Positions 43,101 to 54,128 of a DNA stretch of 64,000 nt are shown here, piece after piece; the stretch's first letter is position 1; each line of letters starts with the position of its first letter. This stretch comes from Limnoperna fortunei. Lineage: Eukaryota; Mollusca; Bivalvia; Mytilida; Modiolidae. The stretch is from the NCBI GenBank assembly GCA_944474755.1, contig OX104117.1, positions 40,999,222-41,063,221 on the forward strand, in the 5' to 3' direction. The notes below the pieces were generated by a model. The model was not told where the DNA came from, ran no database searches, and was given only the letters and a program-made list of their open reading frames with translations. A program made the position numbers and the translations under genes.

Positions 43101-46100
43101 TCTTATTACTATCAAGTATTTATGATTAAGGAAATGATACGTTATCAAATTTTGCATACCACAGTCAATTCAGGTCTTTTCTAAATGTCTAAATAAATGC
43201 TAAATAGATACCATGCCATACACGTAAAAGAATGCACCAGTAAATAGTGGCTAAATAGATCATTAGTATTGTTTGTTAATATTTATTGATTTTTTTCAGA
43301 GATCTTTGATAGATCAGTCAGTGATTTTGAAATAACTGAAAGAGTAGAATTGGTAAGTTGTTACCATATAGTCTCTAACACATTGGTAAGTTGTTACCAT
43401 ATAGTCTCCTACACACTGGTAAGTTGTTACCATGTAGTCTCCTAAACACTGGTAAGTTGTTACCATATAATCTCTAGCACACTGGTAAGTTGTTACCATA
43501 TGGTCTTTGTCCTGAATATAGCTGAAATATTGCTTGCTGGACATAGAACAACATTCAATCAATCAATCTGACAAAGAGTAGAACTGGTAAGTTGTTACTG
43601 TATAGTCTCTAGCACACAGGTAAGTTGTTCCTGTATAGTCTGTAACACAATGGTAAGTTGTTCCTGTATAGTCTGTAACACACTGGTAAGTTGTTCATGT
43701 ATAGTCTGTAACACACTGGTAAGTTGTTACCATATAATCTCTAAAACACTGGTAAATTGTAACCATATAGTCTCCTACATTCTGGTAAGTTGTTACCATA
43801 TAGTCTCCTACACACTGGTAAGTTGTTACCATGTAGTTTCCTATACAATGGTAAGTTGTTACCATATATTCTCTGACACACTGGTAAGTTGTTACCATAT
43901 AGTCTCTAGCACACTGGTAAGTTGTTAGCATATGGTCTTTGTCCTGAATATAGCTGAAATATTGCTTGCTGGACATAGAACAACAATCAATCAATCAATC
44001 TGACAAAGAGTAGAACTGGTAAGTTGTTACTGTAAAGTCTCTAGAACACATGTAAGTTGTTACTGTATAGTCTGTAACACACTGGTAAGTTGTTACTGTA
44101 TAGTCTCTAACAAAGACATAGCAAATAAGTAAATTACCTTATAACACTACAGAGAACATAGCCAATGAGTAAATTACTTAATAACACAGAGAACATTGCC
44201 AATGAGTAAATTACTTAATAAAACTGAACATAACATAGCCAATAAGTAAATTACTTAATAAAACTGAACATAACATAGCCAATAAGTAAATTACCTAATA
44301 ACACTACAGAGAACATACCCAATGAGTAAATTACTTAGTAACACTGCAGAAAACATAACCAATGAGTTAATTACTTAATAAAATTGCAGAGAACATAGCC
44401 AATGAGTAAATTATTATCTATTTTGAAAGTTTTCAGACAGTCAAGTTCATGCATTTGATTTGTATTATGGTATGAGTTTGTTGACATCATCTGTAGTGTT
44501 ACATGACAACTTAGTTCTTGGCTCTGCATTGTGATCATATAAACCATAATACTAATAATAATAATCATAATACTTTACCAGTATGTTCCCTAAGATGAAA
44601 TAATAGCTGGAATTGATAATGGGTATCATTGCTACGAATGCTTAAAAAGGGTCCAATGCTTTTAATATGTGAAAAATTATTTATTTTGGCATTCAATTCA
44701 GTTGCAGTTTTGTTTAATTTTGATTATAGTATCGGCTATAAAAATGTTAATTTTCAATATTTGTCATGTATTAGCTTACCTGACCCAAAGGGTCAGTGTG
44801 AGCTATTCTCATCACTTTTCGTCTGTCTTTGCCGTCGTTGTCATCGGCCGTAAACTTTTCACATTTTCACATCTTCTTCTCCAAAACCACTTGGCCAATT
44901 GGAACCAAACTTGGCAGGAATGTTAATTGGGTGGTTCTTTATAAAGTTTTTGGGGCTGATCAAATATTAAATGTGGCTGCCAGAGCCATTAATGTGTTCT
45001 CATTGGCTGAATTTCAAAAATCTTCTTCTCATAAACCACTTGTCACATTGATTTGAAATATTGCAGAAATGTACCTTAGATGGTCCTTTACAAAGTTTGA
45101 GTTTTTTGTGCCAATCCAAAATCCAAGATAGCCACCATCATAGGACATAGTTTAACATTGGACCCTATGGGAAAAACATACAAACAACTTCTTTTCAGAA
45201 ACTGTTCCACACAATGAAGCCAAATTATGAAGAATTGAAGGTTGAATAGTTATCTTAATATTTTTAGTTTTTCGAGGCAATTGCTAATTCAACATGGCTT
45301 CCAGGGCCACTAATGCATTCTGATTGGCTGAAGTTCAAAATTCTTCTTCTCATAAACTGTTCGGCAGATTGATTTGAAATATTGCAGATATGTACCTTAG
45401 ATGGTCCTATACAAAGTTTAGGTTTTTAGTGCCGATCCAAAATCCAAAATGGCCTCCATCGCAGGACATAGTTTAACATAGGACCCTATGGAATAAATAT
45501 ACAAACTTCTTTTTGGAAACTGTTCCACACAATGAAGCCAAATTATGAAGAAAGGAAGGTTGAATAGTTATCTTAATATTTTTAGTTTTTCGAGCCAATT
45601 GCAAATTCAACATGGCTTCCAGGGAAACTAATGCGTTCTGATTGGCTGAATTTCAAAATTTTTCTCATAAACCGTTTGGCAGATTGATTTGAAATATTGC
45701 AGATATATACCTTAGATGGTCCTCTACAAAATTTGAGATTTTAGTGCTGATCCAAAATCAGCAACCATCACAGGACTTAGTTTGACATAGGACCCTATGA
45801 GAAAAACATACAAACAACTTCTCAGAAACTGTTACACACAATGAAGTAAAATTATGAAGAATTGATGCTTGGATATTTATCTTATTATTTTTAGTTTTTT
45901 GAGCCAATTGCAAATTGAACATGGCTTCCAGGGCCACTTATGGGTTCTGTTTGGCTGAAATTTCAAAAATCGTCTCTTTACAAACCGCATGCAGATATTC
46001 ATTTGAAATATTGCATAAATGTACCTTAGATGGTCCTCTACAAAGTTTGAGTTTTTTGTGACGATCCAAAATCCAAGATGGCTGCCACCATAGAAATACA

Positions 46101-49100
46101 TGTACTGCTTAACATAGGACCCTATGGGAAAATCATACAAACAGCTTCTGTTCCATACAAATACACCAAATAATGCAGGAACTTGCAAGAGCTGCACATG
46201 CGTTCTTATTGGCTGAAATTTCAAAATTTGTTTCCTCACAAACTGCTTGGCAGAAGGATATGTGATATTGTATGGTCCTCTACTAATTTTGAGTTTTTTT
46301 TTGATCCAAAATACAAGATTGCTGCCCCATGGAACATCACTAATGTATGAAAAAAACATAAAACGGCTTTTTCTCAGTAACTGTCCTACAAATTGCTGCC
46401 GATTGGAAATTCAACATGGCAACATTCATAGAAACAGCATCTTCACGTAAACTCTTTAGCATTTAATATCAAAATTTTCAAGAAAAGTAATGTCTCTTAA
46501 AAAATTTTTTTTTGTAAGTCAGGTGAGCGATACAGGCTCTTAAGAGACTCTAGTTTTTCATCTGATTGTGATGGTTTTTTTTAAAGATTTCTTATTGAAG
46601 GAATATTTGGCAGTATATGAACAAATTATTTATTTCTAACTTTGATGGGTTTTTTTAAACATTTGAATCAAAGCAGGCTAGATTTTTGTTGTGCAAATAT
46701 TTTTATATGATTGTGATTGGATATTTTTCTTTTAATGAGGTGCTGCTAGTATGTCAACAGATTTATACTATCTTATGGTGTTTTAAATTTATATGGTGAC
46801 AAAAAGGACTAAATATTTAAATTTGTATTTCACCAATGTTGCAAAATTTATTCTAATATAACTTGCTTTAAATGTTTTGAGACCAAAACACATGTAAAAA
46901 ATGATTTATGTATGAGCAACATGTGACGAGGAGGGCCTGTCTTGAAGGGCTGTTCCAATTACAAAATGGTAACTCCAAACAGAAAGCCATTGCATTTTAC
47001 ATATTAAGCTTATAAATAGCGACAGGCACTATAATTATCCATTGCAATTGACGTCACAGCCAGTTTATACGGAAAATGGTTTTGGCAATAGGTATGTAAA
47101 TATCCTAAATGTGCTATTGTCTTATTAGAATAGGAATTATTCTTGGAAGCTGTGTTTTGTCATTGTTTTACAATGGGATGGCGATTTATGCCTTTATTTT
47201 ATCCCTTACTGTCGCTCAGTATAAAATAATCAGACTTAAATGATCATCCTATTGTTAAACAATGATAAACCACAGCCTTCAAGAATTATTTCTTAAATAT
47301 ATTTTATGGTATATACATGGAGATAATTATATTTTCTTTTTTATCTTGATTTTTATAGGATTTATTTTATTGAATTTCTTGTTTTATTATCTTTCTGCAG
47401 TTATCAAAATGAATCTTTAAGCTTTTGACTTTTATATTGGATAACAAAATACTAAATTGATGTTTTAACTATTTTATTTTGTAAATTTTATATCCTAAGT
47501 TTATCATTTTATTCGGTTTTGATGCAATATAGATTACCATAGCTACAATAATGTAATTTCTTAAACAGTTTTTTTTATCTGCCCATATAAAAAAAATCAT
47601 GAAAGGATAAACATTATTGTAACTAACTTTTCCCTTGTCATCTTGCATGGTCGTATCCACTGATCATTAGGAGAACCTAACTTTTCCCTTGTCCACTTGC
47701 ATGGTCGTATCCACTGATCTGTATGTGAACCTAACTTTTCCCATGTCCACTTGCATGGTCGTATCCACTGATCTGTAGGTGAACCTTACTATTCCCATGT
47801 CCACTTGCATGGTCGTATCCACTGATCTGTAGGAGAACCTAACTTTTCCCTTGTCCACTTGCATGGTCGTATACACTATCTGTAGGTGAACCTAACTTTT
47901 CCCATGTCCACTTGCATGGTTGTATCCACTGATCTGTAGGAGAACCTAACTTTTCCCTTGTCCACTTGCATGGTCGTATCCACTACCTGTAGGTGAACCT
48001 AACTTTTCCCTTGTCCACTTGCATGGTCGTATCCACTGATCTGTATGTGAACCTAACTTTTCCCATGTCCACTTGCATGGTCGTATCCACTGATCTGTAG
48101 GTGAACCTTACTATTCCCATGTCCACTTGCATGGTCGTATCCACTGGTCTGTAGGAGAACCTAACTTTTCCCTTGTCCACTTGCATGGTCGTATCCACTA
48201 TCTGTAGGTGAACCTAACTTTTCCCATGTCCACTTGCATGGTTGTATCCACTGATCTGTAGGAGAACCTAACTTTTCCCTTGTCCACTTGCATGGTCGTA
48301 TCCACTGATCTGTAGGTGAACCTTACTATTCCCATGTCCACTTGCATGGTCGTATCCACTGATCTGTATGTGAACCTGTCTTTTCCCATGTCCACTTGCA
48401 TGGTCGTATCCACTGATCTGTAGGTGAACCTAACTTTTCCCATGTCCACTTGCATGGTTGTATCCACTGATCTGTAGGAGAACCTAACTTTTCCCTTGTC
48501 CACTTGCATGGTCGTATCCACTATCTGTAGGTGAACCTAACTTTTCCGTTGTCCACTTGCATGGTCGTATCCACTGATCTGTAGGAGAACCTAACTTTTC
48601 CCTTGTCCACTTGCATGGTCGTATCCACTATCTGTAGGTGAACCTTACTTTTCCCATGTCCACTTGCATGGTCGTATCCACTGATCTGTAGGTGAACCTT
48701 ACTTTTCCCATGTCCACTTGCATGGTCGTATCCACTGATCTGTAGGTGAACCTTATTTTTCCCATGTCCACTTGCATGGTCGTATCCACTGATCTGTAGG
48801 TGAACTTAACTTTTCCCTTGTCCACTTGCATGGTCGTATCCACTGATCTGTAGGTGAACCTTACTTTTCCCATGTCCACTTGCATGGTCGTTTCCACTGA
48901 TCTGTAGGTGAACCTTACTTTTCCCTTGTCCACTTGCATGGTCGTATCCACTGATCTGTAGGAGAACCTAACTTTTTCCTTGTCCACTTGCATGGTCGTA
49001 TCCATCAATCTGTAGTTGAACCTAACTTTTCCCTTGTCCACTTGCATGGTCGTATCCATCAATCTGTAGGGGAAGCACAATGTTAGCAAGTATGACAGGA

Positions 49101-52100
49101 AGATAGATTTGTGTTATGGTGGAAGTATATACTGTAGCTATGAAATTAATCAAGAAATATCTGTTTTAGGGTCAGATGGCAACCTTATTTTTCAACAGAG
49201 GTATGTATTATAATAAAAACTTTCTGCAATATTTTGATGTGGAAAAAAAATGAATAACTAAAAAAAAAAGAATTTTATGATCAACTACATGTCTACACTA
49301 GGGGTGCGAGTTCTAGCCTAACACCTAAGACCTATATGTTCATCCTTGATTGTCAAGGATTTCTAGTGTTTCTGCCTTAGCTTAAGGGTTCACAAAAGGT
49401 ACTGTGTCTTTTTCCCGTGCAAAACTGGACACCATGTAGATAAACAATTGCTTAAGTGGCATCAAACCCTATATACCAGTAAAACAAAATTAAATGCATG
49501 TATATATTCTTTGAATATATAAATAAGTACATTTGTATTAATTATGCTATTAATATTTCAGTGGGTATATTCCTGTTTTACCTCTGTATGGTTCTATATT
49601 TATATGGAGATCTTGCAATTTATGCAGCTGCTGTTCCAAAGTCTCTCAGGAATGTTATATGGTAGGATAATAGATCTTAATACATTGTGTATTTTGTCAG
49701 TACACATAGTATGGCATCTAAAAGTGTTCAGTCCTCTTTCAAGAATACATTCTGGGTACTGAAGAATGAACACACTAAGCTCAACAGCTTGGCACCAGGT
49801 GGCATACAGCAAATGCTCGTAAGAAGCTGAAATTCTGTATTTGTTAAGCAAACAACCTATTAAATCATACCTACTTTAACTCTATATTATAAATTATGTT
49901 AAAGGGGTTCAGGACACACAGTGAAAAAAAAATTGTCAATGAATTTTCTTTAAACTTGCATATAAGCATAATTCACATTAACAAATAGTGGTTTTCAAAA
50001 ATTATTTGAGCACTAAATTTCTAATTTTCTTAAAGATTGTACAAAGAAGAAAATAAAAAAGCATTAAAATTAGTAACTTACAAATTCTGTCCAATTTAAT
50101 GTTCTGAATTTTTGTTTTAATGTTATAAATTTGTTTTTTTCTGTTGGGGGAATTGTAAAACTTGGGAAATTATTTTTGTCAAATTACTTCCCTTGTTAAA
50201 AATGTCATTTTCATGTTATTTGCTTATACTGAACTAGTTCAAGTGAAAATTTTATTTAAACCATAAATAAAATGATGTGGTAGTATAGATATGTGTTTCA
50301 TTATTAAATGAAACATTTTTTAATTTTAATTTTTTTTTAAATTAAGAGTTAATAAATGAAGAAATTAATATTAATTTTACCAAGAATGTGATATTTATTA
50401 TATGATTTTCAGACCAATTGGCTGGTCATATCCTGCATTCCCTTAAATTAAAGGACATATTAATTTTGTTTTCAAATAACCCTGTCTTTGCCAGAACATA
50501 TTATCATTTCACATAGTCGTATGATTTCCTTATCAGATGTGAACCCCCCCCCCCCCATCATGACCCACAATTCTTCATCCTTCACCTCAGCTTTAACATA
50601 ATTTGTTTTGCATGAAATTCTTTTCCTATGTCTGCATAAGCTTTTGATATTTGGTGTAGGGGTATTGAAACAAACTACTTAGTAATAGTGTTCCTTTTCC
50701 AGAAATATGGGACTTGACACATTAATTTAAGAATGCTTCTCTCAATGAGCTTAAGGGGCCACTGTGCCAGTCTGTGGCTGAGTGGTTGAGATAGTCATCT
50801 AATGTTGATCACGTTATGGCCTGTCAACACTGTGGTTGCAGGTTCAAGTCTCACTGTGGGCAGGGTTTCCTGCTGAAGGTCAGGATTTATACGTGTTACA
50901 CCTGCTTCCTCCCTTATAAAAACTGTATGCCATTATATAGATGAAAAATAAATCCCTTTCAACCAAACCAATGAATTTGCTTGATGTTTTGTCAGAAACA
51001 GTTCTGGACGTATATTGTGCTTATAGCACAGGTGTTTACTGAGAAGATAAAGCACATGTTTGATAAATATATCCATTTCTATGATCTTTTTAATTCTATT
51101 TCAGTACATATGAAATGCCAGTAAATATTTCATGTAACAAAACATTATCAGAAAGTGATCCTTGTTGGAAGAGCTCACCAATAACAAGACTACAGGCCTA
51201 CAGAATAATGGTGGTAAGATTTTTTACAGAAAATTTTAATGAACTGTAAAATTTGCAATTGTAATTTTCACTGCATCACAGTCAGAAGTCTTATAAGGAT
51301 GAGAATGTGAACATTATTAGTTTTGCAGACAGGTACAGGTCTATATGAAAATGGTGTAAATAAAAAAAAATTGCATGTTGGTTGAGGCATTAGCTTAATT
51401 CCTGAAGGAGTGATAAAAGTCATGTGACAAAATAATTCTAGGGTTGATGCTAAATCACATGAGTTTACTTTTACAATAATTGTTAAAGGGAGGATAACTA
51501 TGTAAAAGTTTTTTTTTAAAGTAGAATCAGGATAGTTGTCCTGAATAATGCCGGGCAAGTTCATCAGGATCTGTCAATCTTTGTATTTTTGTAGTTTTTA
51601 GAAAGAAAAAAAATATGATTGGTTCAGTTTGTTTTTTACAAGTAAAAAGAGTTCTTATTATTTTTAGATTTTCTTAAAATTAATTTTATTAATCAAATTA
51701 ATATAAATAAAAATATATCAAGATGTATTATCACTACAAAAGTTTTTTTTGTGTTTAGGGTGCGTTTATTGTTTGTTTAGGACCATTTACATTCTTTAAT
51801 GTACAGAAAACAAAGTACCTACAGATGTTCACCACCGTGACTAGATGGCTAGGTAAGTATAAGGTACAGACTAATTAATTTTAAATTATGTTCTTGTATT
51901 TTCATAATCATATTCTAGTTCTAGCAAGTGATGTCTAATCATTGAAAGTCCATGGGTTAGTGACACAAGAAAGAGTGCAATCATTTTAGGTAAAACCTGC
52001 ATTCACCTCAAATGAAAACCTTGTTCACAGTAGAAACAAAATAGCCGTCTATGTAAGAATATAAAATTATAGATTGTTAAAGTTTGTACTGGCACTCAAT

Positions 52101-54128
52101 CTTATTTGAACAAGATTGCCAGTTTTCCTACCAAAGGTCTACCGTTTTCCCCTGGTACTCTCGCTTCCTCCACAATAAACACTGGACACCACGATATAGC
52201 TGAAAATTGCTGAAAGTGGAGTAAAACAACATTCAAACAAACAAAATAAAGGAGTGTCATGGAAATATGAGCTATTGATAAAGTATTTATGCAGTAACCC
52301 ATGATTAATTCCATTATGCTGCTCATTCATTTGTTCATTCATATCAAAATCTTTGTTTTTATGAAGTTGCTGAATGTACCAATTTTTTAGTATTTCTCGT
52401 GTTTTAGAAATTTATATTATGAAAATAATGGGAAGTTTTGTTTTATTAGATTCCTCATTAAGTGTGTTTTAAGCAATATTTCAACTGAATCTTGGAAGTT
52501 CGATTCTGCAAAAGTGTTAAACATAGAAACTACTGTGGAAACAATGTGCCCCGTTTTAAATGCATTTGTGAAAAATAGATCTGTTTTGGATACTTTCTGT
52601 GTTTATAATTTAATGTGCATATTAAATTTGAACAGCTCCTCTCGACATGCCCTTATATAAACTACTGAATAACTTATCACCAATTTTATTTTAATTTAAT
52701 TTCAATTATTTATGTTCTTCTGTGACATATAAACTGATAAAATTTGGTAGTAAAGAGTGCAGATGTACTGTGTAAGATAAACTTCATCACCGATTCTGTT
52801 ATTCCTATTTATTTTAATTTAATACCCTGTAGCTGAGCAATGTTGTCTATTTTATAACCTAACTTGGTAAATAAGCCATGCCCCCAGCGTGTGACTGATT
52901 GATGACGATGACAATATACATGTCCTTCTGGAAACAAGTGACAATGAATTGTTAATATTCTTCTTTCCTTGTTAAATATTGTTCTTCTTATTTCTTTTGA
53001 AGATATTTAATTTAATATATAAGGATTGTTTTCAATTGTTGGTTAGATTATTGGATATAGAGCACTTTGGATTAATTTACGCTGATTTATTTTGGCATTA
53101 GCCGTCCTAAAGTCATCGATATCCAAAAACCAAATAACAATTTAACAATCCTTAAATAATCTATCCAAACAACATTGTAAGTACTTATTAAAGTAGTACC
53201 TCTGGCATTGATATCATACTTCTATGTTTAAATGATTGATTGATTGATTGATTGATTGCAATGTACATTTATTTCTAACAACATTGATTGACTGAAAGTC
53301 TGTTTCTTTATGAAGATTAACAGATTTATCTCTGTATTATTTGTTATCCATGTTTTATTTTTAGCATTTATACTGATGATTGTGCTAGCAGCCATTCGTT
53401 TGGAAAAGGGTAAAGGACAAGGTCACCCAGTAGTTGCTGATTTCTCAGGAATACCAAATCTTTTTGGAGTGTGCATATACTCTTTTATGTGCCATCATTC
53501 ACTGCCTTCCATGGTAACACCAATCAGAAACAAGAAAGGTCTCTATGGGTTGATTGTCAGTGATTTCTCCCTTATATTGGGATTTTATGCATTGTTATCC
53601 TTCACAGGAATCTATGCATTTCATAATTTAGAGGACCTCTATACATTAAATTTTCTACCCGATGTATGCAATCCGTCCCAGTCTGTAACCACCGTCAAAT
53701 TCTTTCAGTATTTTCTCGCATTATTCCCAGTTTTCACGCTTAGTACAAACTTTCCAATTATATCAGTGACTCTTAGAAACAACCTCAAAACAATGTTCTA
53801 CAAAGAAGAGAGACCATACACTTGGTTTGTTGACAAAATTGTGTTTCCAGTGGCAACCCTTTTACCGCCAGTCATTGTTGCAGTGATAACAAACAAGGTT
53901 GAATTCTTGGTAGGCATAACAGGATCTTATGCAGGAGCAGGAATTCAGTATATTATTCCAGCCCTTCTGGTATACTTTGCCAGGAAAGATATACATGACT
54001 TAGCGCCAGGAAGCGTCAATCCATTAAAATCACCATTCAGACACCTGGCATGGATTATCTTTGTACTGATATGGGCAGTAATATGTATTATTTTTGTCAC
54101 GATTAATCATATAATTACACAAAACTAA
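37066..54128 (+). CDS. TMEM104: TMEM104 orthologue, amino-acid-transporter-like membrane protein (complete, 10 exons)
   Basis: A multipass membrane protein of the Aa_trans/AAAP (SLC32/36/38-related) superfamily; its substrate is not established in the family. Ten exons join to 483 codons, against about 496 in vertebrate TMEM104. Recognisable blocks in order are MAGQITETG at the N-terminus, NLIVGTGALTMPNAFATAGW (23-42) in the first helix, an acidic cytosolic loop shorter than in vertebrates (about 70-115), FEITERVELGQMATLFFN, LYLYGDLAIYAAAVP, GPFTFFDVQ-like (here GPFTFFNVQ), ADFSGIPNLFGVCIYSFMC, FPVFTLSTNFPIISVTLRNN and GITGSYAGAGIQYIIPA. All junctions have GT-AG sites in compatible phase. It is transcribed divergently from P4HA, with 9.4 kb between the start codons. 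Exons 2 and 5 lie beside unusual tandem repeats of their own splice sites. Confidence 0.94.
37111..40506 (+). other. TMEM104 intron 1 (main part)
   Basis: AT-rich intron with the family-B element at 38873-39527. A tract at 37440-37560 (GGGGGCAGAGGGGGCGAAGA) is unusually G-rich but shows no feature I recognise. Confidence 0.75.
38873..39527 (-). repeat. Family-B dispersed element, reverse copy
   Basis: Four units of about 150 bp, each with CAAATTCATGTCCGGGCTGT, GGTAGGCTTTTGATATTTGG and TTGACCTTTGACCTT, ending GGGCCCACAGAGATGGGTAC and ATCTAG. It matches the element at 5296-6128 in reverse. It lies in TMEM104 intron 1. Confidence 0.78.
40507..40755 (+). repeat. Three tandem copies of the TMEM104 exon 2 acceptor region
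   Basis: Copies start at about 40507, 40585 and 40670. Each contains GGTTAATTTACATATTTAAC, then a diverged block ending near TGCCTAATGTCTTTG; the first two copies then have a TTGACAG acceptor-like end. Only the third is the real exon. The first two have mutated reading frames and look like decayed pseudo-exons. Confidence 0.85.
40670..40791 (+). CDS. TMEM104: TMEM104 coding exon 2 (first transmembrane helix)
   Basis: This 122-bp exon starts after ATTGACAG and ends ATAAG|GTATAT (phase 2). It encodes VGLIYIFNLIVGTGALTMPN followed by AFATAGWLLSLIMVVALAVI, the hallmark first helix of the AAAP fold. Its first part and its acceptor are the third copy of a tandem repeat that starts at 40507. Confidence 0.93.
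41495..41568 (+). CDS. TMEM104: TMEM104 coding exon 3
   Basis: The exon follows TTTTGCAG and encodes YLTVTFVTEAMAISNAKLKI then DRR. The 3' end has two possible donors: AGG|GTTGGT at 41564 and GTTG|GTATAG at 41568. The second is closer to consensus and pairs in frame with the downstream acceptor at 42825; the first pairs with the acceptor at 42818. I give the 41568 version. Confidence 0.85.
42826..42885 (+). CDS. TMEM104: TMEM104 coding exon 4 (acidic loop)
   Basis: The exon encodes NDPLTEPSETRPLLQTSSQ, part of the cytosolic loop that in vertebrate TMEM104 is longer and acidic. The donor is CAAG|GTTTTT, a weak site. If the alternative acceptor TTACAG at 42813-42818 is used, the exon starts at 42819 and the junction reads R-IAV instead of R-VV. 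A start at 42819 with the 41568 donor would hit a TAA. Confidence 0.8.
43300..43352 (+). CDS. TMEM104: TMEM104 coding exon 5
   Basis: A 53-bp exon after TTTTTTCAG encoding EIFDRSVSDFEITERVEL, matching vertebrate FEITDRVEM. Its donor TTG|GTAAGT is the first member of a 19-copy array of near-identical donors extending to 44110 (see repeat entry). Confidence 0.92.
43352..44110 (+). repeat. 33-bp tandem array of 5' splice-site units at the TMEM104 exon 5 donor
   Basis: About 19 units of consensus GGTAAGTTGTTACCATATAG plus a variable 13-bp remainder start at the exon 5 donor itself. Nearly every unit keeps GGTAAGT. The array is interrupted twice (43504-43570 and 43942-44003) by a SINE-like tail ending CAATCAATCAATC, each followed by a copy of the exon 5 end (AAAGAGTAGAACTG) and more units. 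So the exon-intron junction was part of what was duplicated. Confidence 0.92.
44116..44416. repeat. 40-bp tandem repeat, about 8 copies
   Basis: Units of the form ACATAGCCAATGAGTAAATT plus ACTTAATAAAACTGCAGAGA-like sequence directly follow the 33-bp array in TMEM104 intron 5. AT-rich, no coding potential. Confidence 0.88.
44772..46556 (-). repeat. Family-A dispersed element (subfamily with GGACCCTATGG repeats), reverse copy
   Basis: Bounded by GCTTACCTGACCCAAAGGGT on the left and CAGGTGAGCGATACAGGCTC...CTCTAG on the right. The interior has four diverged tandem units of roughly 290 bp carrying TTTGAAATATTGCAGAAATG and GGACCCTATGGGAAAAA blocks. It lies in TMEM104 intron 5. No protein-coding frame was found, so it is probably non-autonomous. 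Confidence 0.75.
47152..47277. repeat. Inverted-repeat element (GGCGGTGATTTATCATTG type), copy 2
   Basis: The left part TTTGTCATTGTTTTACAATG...GGCGATTTATGCCTTTATTT and the right end AAACAATGATAAACCACAGC match the organisation of the copy at 18928-19052. It lies in TMEM104 intron 5. Confidence 0.5.
47640..49078. repeat. 54-bp minisatellite, about 27 copies
   Basis: The unit runs GTATCCACTGATCTGTAGGT, then GAACCTAACTTTTCCCATGT, then CCACTTGCATGGTC (54 bp) in TMEM104 intron 5. Because 54 is divisible by 3, the minus strand reads as an 18-residue repeat (MQVDMGKVRFTYRSVDTT). Some units carry a 1-bp deletion (CACTATCTG), which breaks the frames. It is not considered a gene. Confidence 0.93.
49170..49200 (+). 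CDS. TMEM104: TMEM104 coding exon 6 (31-bp microexon)
   Basis: A very short exon with a TGTTTTAG acceptor and a GTATGT donor, encoding GQMATLFFNR. This matches GQMASMFFNK of vertebrate TMEM104 and fits the phases on both sides (0 in, 1 out). It sits just after the 54-bp minisatellite. Confidence 0.9.
49306..49475 (+). repeat. Ancient SINE relic
   Basis: Heavily diverged: GATTGTCAAGGATTTCTAGT, then AAACTGGACACCATGTAGAT and AAGTGGCATCAAACCCTA, in SINE order. It lies in TMEM104 intron 6. Confidence 0.5.
49562..49661 (+). CDS. TMEM104: TMEM104 coding exon 7
   Basis: This 100-bp exon (ATTTCAG acceptor, ATATG|GTAGGA donor, phase 1 to phase 2) encodes VGIFLFYLCMVLYLYGDLAI followed by YAAAVPKSLRNVI, containing the family block VYLYGDLAIYAAAVP in a transmembrane helix. 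Confidence 0.93.
50755..50973 (+). mobile_element. tRNA-derived SINE, diverged copy
   Basis: Head with A-box-like TGGCTGAGTGGTTGAG and B-box-like GGTTCAAGTCTC, followed by CCTGCTTCCTCCCTTATAAA and AACTGTATGCCATTATATAG. It lies in TMEM104 intron 7. Confidence 0.8.
51105..51213 (+). CDS. TMEM104: TMEM104 coding exon 8 (lumenal loop)
   Basis: This 109-bp exon (TTTCAG acceptor, GTG|GTAAGA donor) encodes a polar loop with three cysteines and two N-glycosylation sequons (NIS and NKT), then AYRIMV, which starts the next helix. The CW doublet is shared with vertebrate TMEM104 (RCWGPL). Confidence 0.9.
51759..51852 (+). CDS. TMEM104: TMEM104 coding exon 9
   Basis: This 94-bp exon (GTTTAG acceptor, CTAG|GTAAGT donor) encodes GAFIVCLGPFTFFNVQKTKY followed by LQMFTTVTRWL, matching the vertebrate LGPFTFFDVQKTKYLQ block. 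Confidence 0.93.
52085..52246 (+). mobile_element. 5'-truncated SINE
   Basis: GATTGCCAGTTTTCCTACCA, then CACTGGACACCACGATATAG, GCTGAAAGTGGAGTAAAACA and ATTCAAACAAACAAA. It lies in TMEM104 intron 9. Confidence 0.8.
53233..53262. repeat. (GATT)n microsatellite
   Basis: Seven GATT/GATTG repeats, about 100 bp upstream of the exon 10 acceptor. It may derive from a reverse SINE tail of the CAATCAATC type. Confidence 0.85.
53365..54128 (+). CDS. TMEM104: TMEM104 terminal exon 10
   Basis: A 764-bp exon after TTTTTAG, open to TAA at 54126-54128. It encodes about 253 residues, over half the protein, with five or so hydrophobic helices and the conserved blocks listed in the gene entry. The frame is also open upstream to an ATG at 53310, but the TTTTTAG acceptor and the phase-1 end of exon 9 set the exon start. 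Confidence 0.95.

Noticed and set aside
43314..43994. Minus-strand frames with MVTTYQCVGDY repeats as proteins
   Set aside because: Antisense reading of the 33-bp donor array.
45877..46359. 160-codon minus-strand frame
   Set aside because: Lies wholly within the tandem core of a family-A element; no known domain.
47667..49089. Minus-strand frames MQVDMGKVRFTYRSVDTT as a gene
   Set aside because: Product of a 54-bp minisatellite in an intron; 1-bp deletions break it repeatedly.
53310..53364. Internal ATG at 53310 as the start of a separate 272-codon protein
   Set aside because: The TMEM104 reading enters at the acceptor 53364 in phase with exon 9; the upstream 18 codons are intron.
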